Below are positions 15,242 to 22,694 of a stretch of 30,553 bases of DNA, one piece after another (the stretch's first letter is position 1; every line of letters starts with the position of its first letter). The position numbers were made by a program, and so were the translations under genes. Below the pieces are notes generated by a model that was given only the letters and a program-made list of their open reading frames with translations, did not search any database and was not told where the DNA came from. The DNA is taken from positions 1-30,553 of the forward strand of contig JBBQFJ010000019.1 in NCBI GenBank assembly GCA_038321755.1, in the 5' to 3' direction. The DNA is from JALHSW01 sp038321755 (GTDB lineage: Bacteria > Actinomycetota > Acidimicrobiia > IMCC26256 > PALSA-555).

Positions 15242-16722
15242 TGCAGGCACGCGTCGCGCCCGAGCGCTTCCGGTCGCTGTTCGAGCCGCGCGGCATCCTC
15301 GTGGCTGGCGTGTCGACGCATCCCGGCAAGTTCGGCTTCGTGGCGCTGCACAACATCGTCAGCCAGGGGTACCGCGGCGAGGTGTACGGGACGAGCCTCG
15401 AGCCCGGCGAGGTGCTCGGCGTCCGGATCGTCGCTTCGCTCGACGACCTGCCGGCTGACGCTCAGCTCGACCTCGTCTTCGTGTGCACACCGGCGGCGGC
15501 GAACGCCGAGCTCCTGCGCGCCTGTGCCGCGCGCGGCATCAGCGCCGCGTTCCTCACCTCGGCGGGATACGGCGAGGCCGGCGATGAGGGCCGCACGGCA
15601 GAACGCGAGCTCGTCGCGCTTGCTGACGAGCTCGGGATCTTGCTCGCGGGTCCGAACGGACAGGGGATCGTGTCGACCCCGGCCAACCTGTGCGCCCAGA
15701 TCGTTGCTCCGTATCCGCCGCGAGGCGCGATCGGCATCGCGAGCCAGTCCGGCAACTTCGTGTCGTCCTTCCAGAACTACGCACGCGCGGCGGGCGTCGG
15801 CGTGAGCCGAGCAGTGTCGGCTGGCAACGCCGCCGCGCTCACCGTGCCGGACTACCTCGAGTACTTCGCCGCCGACCCCGAGACCAGCGTCGGGCTCGCT
15901 TACGTCGAAGGGATCGGGGACGGCCGGGGGTTCTACGACCGCGTGCGCGCGGTTGCCGAGGAGATCCCCCTGGTGGTCCTGAAGGGCGGCGCGACCTCCG
16001 GCGGGCAGCGAGCGGCGGCGTCGCACACGGGCGCGCTCGCCGCCGACGACCGGGTCTTTGCCGGGATGTGCCGTCAGGCCGGAGTGACCCGCGTCGCCAA
16101 CGTCGAGGAGGCGTTCGACGTCGCGGCGACCTTCGCGACGCAGCCAGTCCCGCGTGGACCGCGGGTTGCCGTCGTGACCACGGCGGGCGGGTGGGGAGTG
16201 GTCACGGCCGACGCGATCAGCCGCTCCGAGCTGGAGCTCGTCGAGCTCCCGACAGGGCTGCGCGCGGCGATCGACGAGCTCCTCCCGCCGCGCTGGAGTC
16301 GCAACAACCCGATCGACCTCGCGGGCGGCGAGACGCGCGACACCATCCCCGAGGTGCTCGATCTCGTGGCGGCGAACGACGACATCGACGCGATCGTCTA
16401 CCTGGGCCTCGGGATCCAGTCGAACCAAGCGCGGCTGCTCCGGGAGGGGCCGTTCGGGCGCGAACCCGACATCGAGCGCATCGTCGCGTACCACGAACGT
16501 CAGGACGCCCGGTTCGCGCGCGCCGCCGCCGAAGTCTCGGCGTCGTCGGGGAAGCCGGTCCTCACCGCGACCGAGCTCGCGCTCGCCGATCCGACGAACG
16601 CGGGTCCGGCCACGGTGCGTGACTCAGGCAGGTACTGCTACCCGACCGCACAGCGAGCGGTCACTGCGCTGGAGCACCTCTGGCGTGACGCCCGTCACCG
16701 ACAACGTCGAGGCCTCGCGTGA
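15241..16722 (+). CDS. ADP-forming acyl-CoA synthetase alpha subunit (CoA-binding / succinyl-CoA ligase-like)
   Basis: The 493-residue partner of the preceding ATP-grasp subunit. It has an N-terminal CoA-binding Rossmann domain (SLFEPRGILVAGVSTHPGKFG, about residues 12-32), a first ligase domain (AGPNGQGIVS, then IASQSGNFVSSFQNYA) with the phosphorylated histidine in AASHTGALA (H262), and a second flavodoxin-like domain (VAVVTTAGGWGVVTAD, then NNPIDLAGGETRDTIPEVLD). This is the standard layout of the NDP-forming acetyl-CoA synthetase alpha chain. ATG 15241 has GGAG eight bases upstream. The stop overlaps the dacB start by GTGA, an odd coupling to a cell-wall gene. Confidence 0.9.
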   Translation: MQARVAPERFRSLFEPRGILVAGVSTHPGKFGFVALHNIVSQGYRGEVYGTSLEPGEVLGVRIVASLDDLPADAQLDLVFVCTPAAANAELLRACAARGISAAFLTSAGYGEAGDEGRTAERELVALADELGILLAGPNGQGIVSTPANLCAQIVAPYPPRGAIGIASQSGNFVSSFQNYARAAGVGVSRAVSAGNAAALTVPDYLEYFAADPETSVGLAYVEGIGDGRGFYDRVRAVAEEIPLVVLKGGATSGGQRAAASHTGALAADDRVFAGMCRQAGVTRVANVEEAFDVAATFATQPVPRGPRVAVVTTAGGWGVVTADAISRSELELVELPTGLRAAIDELLPPRWSRNNPIDLAGGETRDTIPEVLDLVAANDDIDAIVYLGLGIQSNQARLLREGPFGREPDIERIVAYHERQDARFARAAAEVSASSGKPVLTATELALADPTNAGPATVRDSGRYCYPTAQRAVTALEHLWRDARHRQRRGLA

Positions 16723-18122
16723 GTCCGACGCGGACGTTCGCGCTGTTCCTCGGGCTCGCTGCCGTCGTGTGCGGTGTGCTCGCGATCCGCAGCTCCGACC
16801 CGGCGACGGCCGAAGGCACGTCGGTGCGTCAGCCCGGCACGCCGGCGTGGTCGGCGCGACGGGTGCCGCAACCGATCGTGGATGCCGTCGGCGCGCAGCG
16901 GTTGCAGACCGCGCTCACCGCGACTGCTGCGGGCAACGACGCCTGCTTCCTCGTCGACGAGGGCGGCGCTCCACTGGCATCCCAGAACCCCGACGCGCCA
17001 CTCATCCCCGCGTCCACCCAGAAGCTGTTGACCGCCTCGGTCATCCTTTCCCTCCTCGGACCGCAGACGACGCTCGACACCCGCGCGGTCGCGGCCCAAG
17101 CGCCGCAGGACGGGACGGTCGACCAGCTGTTCCTGGTCGGCGGTGGCGATCCTCTTCTGGTGACGCCGGACGTGCAGGCGGCCAGGGATCAGGTCCCGGA
17201 GCTCAAGGGGAGCCCGGCGACGTCGCTCGCCGCGCTCGCCGACTCGATCGTCGCCGCCGGGGTGAAGCGGATCCCCAAGGGGATCGTCGGTGATGACTCG
17301 CGCTACGAGGATCTCCGGTACCTCCCGACGTGGAAGGACACCTACCGCACCGATGGCGAGGTCGGTCCCATCGGAGCGCTCACAGTGAACGGAGGCTTCT
17401 CCGCGCTCACGCCGAAGCCGGTCCCCGTGTCCGATCCCGCGGTCTTCGCAGCGCAGAAGCTCACCGAGCTGCTCGAGGACCGCGGCGTCGACGTCGGCAA
17501 GAGCGCGACCCGAGCAGCTGCGCCGCCGGGCGCGGTCGAGATCGCCAAGGTCTCGTCGCCGCCGCTCGCCGACCTCATCGGCGAAGAGATCAGCACGAGC
17601 GACAACCTGGCGTCGGAGATGTTCGCCCGCGAGGTCGGGCTCAAAGTCGCGCAACAGGGAACCACCGCAGCGGGGACACAGGCGATCGTCGCAAAGCTCG
17701 CCGAGCTGGGCGTAGTGACCACCAACGCGACGATGGTCGACGGGTCCGGACTCGATCGCGGGAACCGCGCGACCTGTGCCGAGCTCCTCGGTGCGTTCGA
17801 GCTCGGGGAGAAGCCGGAGTTCGCCGCGCTCTGGAACGGCCTCGCGGTCGCCGGCGAGAAAGGGACGCTCGTCGACCAGATCAGCGGCGACCTCAAGGGC
17901 AAGGTGCGGGGGAAGACCGGTTCGCTCGACGGGGTCACCGGCCTGGTCGGGATCGTCGACGTCAAGCGTCCGGTGCGCTTCGCCTTCCTCGCCAACGGCG
18001 GGTTCACCGAGAGGGGTGGGATCGACCTGCGCGGCGCGATCGCGCGCGTGATCTCGACGTTCCCGGATGCTCCGCCGGCCGACGAGCTGGTGCCCATGCC
18101 CGCCACGGCCGCGCAGCCGTAG
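16719..18122 (+). CDS. dacB: D-alanyl-D-alanine carboxypeptidase/endopeptidase, PBP4 (DacB, peptidase S13)
   Basis: The 467-residue protein has an N-terminal membrane/signal segment (FALFLGLAAVVCGVLAI, residues 7-23) and a serine penicillin-binding domain. The three active-site motifs are S99-T-Q-K102, S294-D-N296 and K399-T-G, as in class C penicillin-binding proteins that trim or cleave peptidoglycan peptides outside the cell membrane. GTG 16719 shares GTGA with the acyl-CoA synthetase alpha gene. The TAG stop forms the first half of a -10-like hexamer for the next gene. A Pro/Ala-rich tail ends the protein. Family assignment is secure; the balance of carboxypeptidase and endopeptidase activity is not known. 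Confidence 0.92.
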   Translation: MSPTRTFALFLGLAAVVCGVLAIRSSDPATAEGTSVRQPGTPAWSARRVPQPIVDAVGAQRLQTALTATAAGNDACFLVDEGGAPLASQNPDAPLIPASTQKLLTASVILSLLGPQTTLDTRAVAAQAPQDGTVDQLFLVGGGDPLLVTPDVQAARDQVPELKGSPATSLAALADSIVAAGVKRIPKGIVGDDSRYEDLRYLPTWKDTYRTDGEVGPIGALTVNGGFSALTPKPVPVSDPAVFAAQKLTELLEDRGVDVGKSATRAAAPPGAVEIAKVSSPPLADLIGEEISTSDNLASEMFAREVGLKVAQQGTTAAGTQAIVAKLAELGVVTTNATMVDGSGLDRGNRATCAELLGAFELGEKPEFAALWNGLAVAGEKGTLVDQISGDLKGKVRGKTGSLDGVTGLVGIVDVKRPVRFAFLANGGFTERGGIDLRGAIARVISTFPDAPPADELVPMPATAAQP

Positions 18123-18125
18123 ACT
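18120..18125 (+). promoter_or_regulatory. Candidate -10 element before the holin-X gene
   Basis: TAGACT matches TANNNT and lies nine bases before ATG 18135, so the transcript would have a very short or absent leader. Its TAG is the stop codon of dacB. The spacing is looser than for the other candidates here, so confidence is lower. Confidence 0.35.
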
Positions 18126-18134
18126 CCCGACCTG

Positions 18135-18494
18135 ATGACCGACGCATCCGACGCCACAGCCGCCAGCGGCACCCTGTCCGGCGCGCCCTTGCCGCAGCTC
18201 GTCCTCGAGCTGCGTGACATGGTCATCACCTACGTCAAGCAGGAGACGCTGGTCCCACTCCGTCAGCTGGGGCGCTACATCGCGTTCGGGATCGCGGGTT
18301 CGCTGCTGCTCGGGCTGGGTGCGGTGCTGCTCGGCGTCGGCGCGCTCCGGGCGCTGCAGACCGAGACCGGTGAGACGTTCACGGGCGACTGGTCCTGGGC
18401 GCCCTACTTGATCGTGTTCGTCGCGTTGCTGCTCTGCTGCGCGATCACGTGGAAGGCGCGCAGTGGTTGGCGCGCTCGGAAGGAGGCCCGATGA
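18135..18494 (+). CDS. Holin-X type (phage holin family) small membrane protein
   Basis: The 119-residue protein has a polar N-terminus, an amphipathic segment (LVLELRDMVITYVKQETLVPLRQLG) and two membrane helices (about residues 53-75 and 93-110), followed by a basic tail. This pattern matches the 'actinobacterial holin-X / phage holin superfamily III' group (Pfam PF07332 type), common single-copy chromosomal proteins of unknown role. No lysis genes are nearby, so it is probably not a phage holin. It overlaps the next gene by ATGA and starts a run of three small genes ahead of ttuBA. Confidence 0.75.
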   Translation: MTDASDATAASGTLSGAPLPQLVLELRDMVITYVKQETLVPLRQLGRYIAFGIAGSLLLGLGAVLLGVGALRALQTETGETFTGDWSWAPYLIVFVALLLCCAITWKARSGWRARKEAR

Positions 18495-18700
18495 GCCAGA
18501 CCCGTTCGGTCACGCGCGCCGACATCGAGGCGAAGATGCGCGAGATCCAGGGCGGCGCGGAAGTCGGCACGGATGCCGCGAAGGGCGCGGGCGTCGCCGC
18601 CGGCATCGGGCTCTTGCTGCTGGCCATCCTCGTCGCGTACCTGTTCGGTCGGCGCAAGGGTCGCAAGCGTCGCACGGTCGTCGAGATCCGGCGCGTCTGA
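18491..18700 (+). CDS. Small single-pass membrane protein, 69 residues
   Basis: I do not recognise a named family. Residues 1-30 are polar (MSQTRSVTRADIEAKMREIQ), residues about 33-52 form one membrane helix (GAGVAAGIGLLLLAILVAYLF), and the tail is strongly basic (GRRKGRKRRTVVEIRRV). ATG 18491 has a strong ribosome binding site (AAGGAGG five bases upstream) and makes ATGA with the holin-X stop; a longer frame starting upstream is therefore not needed. Immediately downstream is another small gene. It probably works with the holin-X protein at the membrane, but this is inferred from position only. Confidence 0.75.
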   Translation: MSQTRSVTRADIEAKMREIQGGAEVGTDAAKGAGVAAGIGLLLLAILVAYLFGRRKGRKRRTVVEIRRV

Positions 18701-18703
18701 CCC

Positions 18704-18901
18704 GTGGCCGGGATCATCGCTCGCCTCTCGCGCACCGGTCTCAAGCGCGGCTTCATGGAGGGTTCGCGGGGCTGGCTCTACGTCGGCCTTGCTGCGAGCG
18801 CCGTTCGCATCGCCCAGCGCGTCCTCGCCGAACCCGTCGTGGTCGAGCGCTTCGAGCTCGATCCGGGCGAGACGGTCGAGATCCGCACGATCAAGCGCTG
18901 A
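18704..18901 (+). CDS. Small uncharacterised protein, 65 residues
   Basis: I do not recognise this family. It begins at GTG 18704, three bases after the previous stop. The N-terminus is basic and amphipathic (IIARLSRTGLKRGFMEGSRG), a weakly hydrophobic segment follows (WLYVGLAASAVRIAQRVL) and the tail looks like a beta hairpin (EPVVVERFELDPGETVEIRTIKR). The hydrophobic part is short for a membrane helix, so peripheral membrane association is possible. Coding in the same frame style and tight packing with neighbours support a real gene. Confidence 0.65.
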   Translation: MAGIIARLSRTGLKRGFMEGSRGWLYVGLAASAVRIAQRVLAEPVVVERFELDPGETVEIRTIKR

Positions 18902-18908
18902 AGCAGTC

Positions 18909-19109
18909 GTGAAGATCACCTTGCGGAACCCGAAGCGCGAGCTCGAGGTTCCCGGCCCGCTCAGCGTCGTCAAGCTCCTCCAACGGCTCGAGCTCAACCC
19001 TGAGTCAGTGCTCGTCATCTCCGGTGACGAGCTCGTCGCGCGCGACGCGCGACTCGAGGACTGCGCGGTCGTCGAGATCCGGCCGGTGATGTCCGGAGGC
19101 GCGAGGTGA
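18909..19109 (+). CDS. ttuB: Ubiquitin-fold sulfur carrier, MoaD/ThiS family (TtuB-like)
   Basis: The 66-residue protein has the beta-grasp pattern of ThiS/MoaD carriers: a first strand pair (KITLRNPKRELEVPGPLS), a helix (VVKLLQRLEL), SVLVISGDELV and the last strand CAVVEIRPVMSGG. In Thermus, TtuB carries sulfur as a C-terminal thiocarboxylate to TtuA and can also be conjugated to proteins. Here the Gly63-Gly64 pair is followed by Ala-Arg, so the terminus would need trimming before adenylation. The codons for Gly-Gly (GGA GGC) give a GGAGG ribosome binding site six bases before the ttuA start, and the genes overlap by GTGA. Assignment as TtuB rests on this gene order; ThiS or MoaD use is possible. 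Confidence 0.8.
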   Translation: MKITLRNPKRELEVPGPLSVVKLLQRLELNPESVLVISGDELVARDARLEDCAVVEIRPVMSGGAR

Positions 19110-20005
19110 AGTGCCGTGTCTGCCGCGGTCCCGCGGTCATCGACGTTCGGCGTCACAACGCCGCGTTCTGCAGCGAGCACTTCGTGACGCACTGTCGCGA
19201 GCAGGTCCGCCGCGCGGTGCACGACTTTCGGATGCTCCAGGGGGGTGAGCGCGTCCTGGTTGCGGTGTCCGGAGGGAAGGATTCCCTCGCGCTCTGGGAC
19301 CTCCTGGTCGACCTCGGCTACGACGCCGACGGGCTCTACCTCGGACTCGGCATCGACGAGTACTCGGACGAGTCGACCCAGTACGCGCGCGCCTTCGCGA
19401 ACGTGCGGGGCCTGAAGCTGCACGAGGTCGACCTCGCGGGCGACTTCGGCTTCACGATCCCCGCTGCTGCGGAGGCCACGAAGCGCTCGCCCTGCGGCTC
19501 GTGCGGGCTCTCCAAGCGCCATCTGTTCAACTCGGTCGCGCTCGAGCACGGGTACGACGTCGTCGCGACGGGTCACAACCTCGACGACGAGGCCGCCGTC
19601 CTGTTCGGCAACACCCTGCGCTGGAACACCGAGTACCTCGGTCGTCAGCGGCCCGTCCTGCCCGCTCGGGACGGCTTCCCCCGCAAGGTGAAGCCGCTTG
19701 TCCGGCTCGGTGAGCGCGAGATGGCCGCGTACTGCGTCATCCGGGGGATCGACTACCAGGTCGAGGAGTGTCCGATGGCAGCAGGGAACAAGCATCTCGG
19801 CTACAAGGAGATCCTCAACGACCTCGAGGCGCGGTCCGCCGGTTCCAAAGCAGCGTTCCTCTTCGGGTTCCTCGAGCGCGGGCAGGAGCGCTTCGCCCCC
19901 GACGCGAGCCGTGAGCGCGAGGAGCTCCAAGCCTGCCGGGAGTGTGGCGCCCCGACGACCGCGGACGTCTGCGCCTTCTGCAAGCTCCGGGCCCGAGCGT
20001 CGTGA
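19106..20005 (+). CDS. ttuA: tRNA 2-thiouridine (U54) sulfurtransferase TtuA
   Basis: The 299-residue protein belongs to the TtuA branch of the TtcA/TtuA family, which thiolates U54 (ribothymidine) in the tRNA T-loop. It has an N-terminal zinc site (C3, C6, C22, H25), the ATP pyrophosphatase loop SGGKDS (55-60), the three iron-sulfur cysteines C130 and C133 (CGSC) and C222, and a C-terminal zinc site (C277, C280, C289, C292). All key residues are there and the length is normal. GTG 19106 is fixed by the ribosome binding site inside the ttuB end. It overlaps trmI by GTGA. The adjacent sulfur carrier and m1A58 methyltransferase strongly support the function. Confidence 0.92.
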   Translation: MKCRVCRGPAVIDVRRHNAAFCSEHFVTHCREQVRRAVHDFRMLQGGERVLVAVSGGKDSLALWDLLVDLGYDADGLYLGLGIDEYSDESTQYARAFANVRGLKLHEVDLAGDFGFTIPAAAEATKRSPCGSCGLSKRHLFNSVALEHGYDVVATGHNLDDEAAVLFGNTLRWNTEYLGRQRPVLPARDGFPRKVKPLVRLGEREMAAYCVIRGIDYQVEECPMAAGNKHLGYKEILNDLEARSAGSKAAFLFGFLERGQERFAPDASREREELQACRECGAPTTADVCAFCKLRARAS

Positions 20006-20796
20006 GCACGTCGACGGCCGGGGCCTTCACCGCTGGCGATCGGGTGTTGCTGATCGACAACAAGCGGCGCCGCCACCTGATCACCTTGGAGGTCGGTGGC
20101 GAGTTCCACTCGCACACCGGAGTGCTCCGCCACGACGACCTCTTGGGCAACCCCGAAGGCATCACGGTGCGCACGACGAAGGGCGCTCGGCTCGTCGCAG
20201 TGCGCCCGACCCTCGCGGAGTATGTGCTCGAGATGCCGCGCGGCGCGCAGGTGATCTACCCGAAGGATCTCGGACCGATCCTCATGCTCGCCGACGTCTT
20301 CCCGGGAGCTCGGATCCTCGAGTCGGGTGTCGGCTCCGGAGCACTGACCATGGCGCTCCTGCGGTCGATCGGTCCGACCGGGCAGGTCATCGGCTACGAG
20401 CTGCGCCCCGACTTCGCCGATCGCGCCCAGCGGAACATCGCCGGACTGCTCGGCGACGACGTGCGCCTGCGAGTCGAGGTGCGCGACATCTACGACGGCA
20501 TCGAGGAAGTGGACCTCGACCGCGTCATCCTCGACCTGCCCGAGCCGTGGCAGGTGGTGAAGCACGCCGAGTCGGCGTTGCGTCCGGGCGGCATCATGCT
20601 CGCCTACCTGCCGACGATCGGACAGGTGTCGAGGCTCCGCGAGGCGCTCGAGGACTCTGCCTTCGGGATGGCGGAATCGCTCGAGGTCCTGCAGCGGACC
20701 TGGCACGTCGAGGGCCAGTCCGTGCGGCCGGACCACCGGATGGTCGCCCACACGGGCTTCCTCACGACGGCGCGGCTTCTCGTCCCGGCCGACTGA
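20002..20796 (+). CDS. trmI: tRNA (adenine-58-N1)-methyltransferase
   Basis: The 264-residue protein makes m1A58 in the T-loop of tRNA. The N-terminal small beta domain (FTAGDRVLLIDNKRRRHLITL) matches TrmI, and the class I SAM fold carries motif I as ILESGVGSGALTMALL, the acidic end of strand 2 in VIGYELRPDF and motif IV as VILDLPEPWQV. Enzymes of this family are tetramers. GTG 20002 shares GTGA with the ttuA stop. In mycobacteria the m1A58 enzyme gene also lies close to the proteasome ATPase gene, so this location is a conserved actinobacterial feature. Confidence 0.92.
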   Translation: MSTSTAGAFTAGDRVLLIDNKRRRHLITLEVGGEFHSHTGVLRHDDLLGNPEGITVRTTKGARLVAVRPTLAEYVLEMPRGAQVIYPKDLGPILMLADVFPGARILESGVGSGALTMALLRSIGPTGQVIGYELRPDFADRAQRNIAGLLGDDVRLRVEVRDIYDGIEEVDLDRVILDLPEPWQVVKHAESALRPGGIMLAYLPTIGQVSRLREALEDSAFGMAESLEVLQRTWHVEGQSVRPDHRMVAHTGFLTTARLLVPAD

Positions 20797-20805
20797 GGCC
20801 GTTGG

Positions 20806-21984
20806 GTGAACCTGGTCGACGCGGTCCTCCTGCTGACCGCGGCCGGCGCGGCATACGGCGGGTGGCGACAAGGGTTCGTGCACCGAGCACTCGCCTGGAT
20901 CGGGCTCGGTCTCGGCGTCGTCGTGGGCGCGCTCTTCGTCGACGACGTGGCGACGGCGCTCCGTGACTCGACCCCGCGCACTCGACTGCTGGGCGCGCTG
21001 GCGTTCCTCGTGCTCTGCGCGATCGCCGGACAAGGGCTGGGCATCCTGCTCAGCAACGTCCTGCGACGATCGCTCCCCGGCACGATCCGGCGGTCGACGC
21101 CGGATCGCATCGCCGGCGCGTTCGCCGGAGTCGCTTGTGTCGTCGTCGGTGTGTGGCTGCTCGGCCCCGCGTTCGCGAATGCATCCGGGTGGCTCGCACG
21201 CGCCGTTCGGGGCTCGACGATCGCGCGTGGCATCGATCGCCTCGCCCCGGAGCCGCCTGGCTCGCTCGCCGCCCTCGGTCGACTCGTCGGCGATGCCCCG
21301 TTTCCCGAGGTCTTCACACGGCTGACCTCCGCGGATGCGGGCGTGCCACCCGGGGCGGGGCTCGACCCGGCGGTGCTCGCGCGCGTGACGCCGTCCGTCG
21401 TGCGCGTCGACGGTCGAGCGTGCGATCAGATCCAGCAGGGGAGTGGTGTCGTCGTGGCCGACGATCTGGTGCTGACGAACGCGCACGTCGTCGCGGGCAA
21501 TCGGGCGACATCGGTCACGAGCGTCGACGGTCGCAGGACCTCCGCGGTTGTCGTCGGCTTCGATCCCGCGCGCGACCTCGCCGTCGTGCGCGCGACCGGG
21601 CTGGCGCTTCCCGTGTCCGAGCGTGGGTCGATCGAAGTCGACGACCGCGGGGCCGTGCTCGGCTACCCCAAGGGCGGTCCACTGCTCGAGTCCCCCGCCC
21701 GCGTCACCGAGGAGATCACCGCGAACGGGACGGACATCTACCGGTCGGCCGCGACCGAACGATCGGTGTTCGTCCTCGGCTCCGAGCTCGCGCCCGGCGA
21801 CTCGGGCGGCCCGCTCTTCGATCGCAGCGGGCACGTCGTCGGCCTCGCGTTCGCCATCGATCCCGGCCAGGAGAGCACGGCGTACGCGCTCACGAACGAC
21901 GAGGTGGACATCGGTCTGCGAGGGTTCCGCGCGCAGGGCACGTCGCGCGCGGTCGACACCGGCCCGTGCCTGGTGGGGAGCTGA
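20806..21984 (+). CDS. MarP-like membrane serine protease (CvpA plus trypsin-like domain)
   Basis: The 392-residue protein has four N-terminal membrane helices of the CvpA type (about residues 5-45, 60-85, 103-122), a linker, and an extracytoplasmic trypsin-like domain with catalytic H227 (TNAHVV), D257 (ARDLAVV) and S333 (GDSGGP). Cysteines C206 and C388 occupy the positions of the disulfide that joins the protease core to its C-terminus in mycobacterial MarP (Rv3671c), which protects cells against acid and oxidative stress. GTG 20806 begins MNLVDAVLLL, nine bases after trmI. It is the last gene of the plus-strand operon and ends 13 bases from the convergent hemolysin III gene. Confidence 0.9.
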   Translation: MNLVDAVLLLTAAGAAYGGWRQGFVHRALAWIGLGLGVVVGALFVDDVATALRDSTPRTRLLGALAFLVLCAIAGQGLGILLSNVLRRSLPGTIRRSTPDRIAGAFAGVACVVVGVWLLGPAFANASGWLARAVRGSTIARGIDRLAPEPPGSLAALGRLVGDAPFPEVFTRLTSADAGVPPGAGLDPAVLARVTPSVVRVDGRACDQIQQGSGVVVADDLVLTNAHVVAGNRATSVTSVDGRRTSAVVVGFDPARDLAVVRATGLALPVSERGSIEVDDRGAVLGYPKGGPLLESPARVTEEITANGTDIYRSAATERSVFVLGSELAPGDSGGPLFDRSGHVVGLAFAIDPGQESTAYALTNDEVDIGLRGFRAQGTSRAVDTGPCLVGS

Positions 21985-21997
21985 GTCGGCGTCGCGG

Positions 21998-22654
21998 TCA
22001 GGCCAGCGGGACGACGACGAACGCGATGCACGCAAAGTGCAGTGCCGCCGCCGCAAGCACGAACAGGTGCCAGATCTCGTGGAAGCCGAACACCCGCGGC
22101 CAAGGATCGGGCCACCGGAAGGCGTGCACGAACGCACCGACCGTGTAGAGGAGCCCGCCCGCGAAGATGAGCACGATCCCGGTGACGCCCAGCGCGTCCC
22201 AGATCGGCGGGAGCGCGAGCACGGCGATCCAACCCATGGTGATGTACACAGCGGTCACGTAGCCGCGTGGTGGCTGGAAGGGGAGCCACTCGAGGGTGAT
22301 CCCGGCGATGGCGAGGAGCCAGATCGGGACGATGAGTGCCCACTGCACCCAGCCGTCGAGCGCGATCACCGCGATGGGTGTGTAAGTCCCGGCGATCGCG
22401 AGGAAGATCCCGGTGTGGTCGGCCTTGCGCATCCGAGCGCTGCCGACCTCGCCCCACGGCACCCGGTGGTAGATCGCGCTCGTGGCGAGCATCGCGGTGA
22501 TGCAGACCGCGTAGACGAGGACAGCGAGGCGTCCGGACGGCGGCGTCTGCCAGACGAGGATCAACCCGAGGACGCCGAAGACGATCGCGCCCCACTGGTG
22601 GCTGACCCCGCGCAGCAGTGGCTTCGGGGCGAGCGGCGGCGGCTCGGTGCTCAT
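21998..22654 (-). CDS. Hemolysin III family (PAQR-like) seven-helix membrane protein
   Basis: The 218-residue protein has seven hydrophobic helices and the conserved metal-site pattern of the HlyIII/PAQR family: SAIYHR between helices 2 and 3, DHTGIFLAIAGTYTP in helix 3, and FHEIWHLFVLAAAALHF near the C-terminus, which supplies histidines. Members are linked to membrane lipid/hydrolase functions; hemolysis is seldom their real role. ATG 22654 is supported by a TANNNT element six bases upstream, which is overlapped by a palindrome that could bind a repressor. It stands apart from other operons. Confidence 0.9.
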   Translation of the reverse strand: MSTEPPPLAPKPLLRGVSHQWGAIVFGVLGLILVWQTPPSGRLAVLVYAVCITAMLATSAIYHRVPWGEVGSARMRKADHTGIFLAIAGTYTPIAVIALDGWVQWALIVPIWLLAIAGITLEWLPFQPPRGYVTAVYITMGWIAVLALPPIWDALGVTGIVLIFAGGLLYTVGAFVHAFRWPDPWPRVFGFHEIWHLFVLAAAALHFACIAFVVVPLA

Positions 22655-22660
22655 CGCGCG

Positions 22661-22666
22661 ATGTTA
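22661..22666 (-). promoter_or_regulatory. Candidate -10 element of the hemolysin III gene (leaderless)
   Basis: On the minus strand TAACAT lies six bases before ATG 22654. There is no Shine-Dalgarno sequence. The element is inside the palindrome at 22662-22679. Confidence 0.5.
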
Positions 22667-22679
22667 CTCACTGGTAACA
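22662..22679. promoter_or_regulatory. Operator-like palindrome over the hemolysin III promoter
   Basis: TGTTAC-TCACTG-GTAACA is a perfect 6-6-6 inverted repeat, the size expected for a TetR- or GntR-type dimer. It covers five of the six bases of the -10 hexamer, so binding would block transcription. No regulator gene is adjacent. On the minus strand one half contains TGAGTAA, which also occurs in the palindrome after prcA. Confidence 0.5.
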
Positions 22680-22694
22680 CTGCGGTCGCGAAAC

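Noticed and set aside
18135..18494. Prophage signal from the holin-like protein
   Set aside because: No lysin, capsid, integrase or other phage genes are nearby; this family is common as a normal chromosomal gene in actinobacteria.
19801..22137. 778-codon open frame on the minus strand
   Set aside because: It lies opposite ttuA, trmI and marP, all well supported by catalytic motifs; its product is low-complexity Arg/Asp/Ala.
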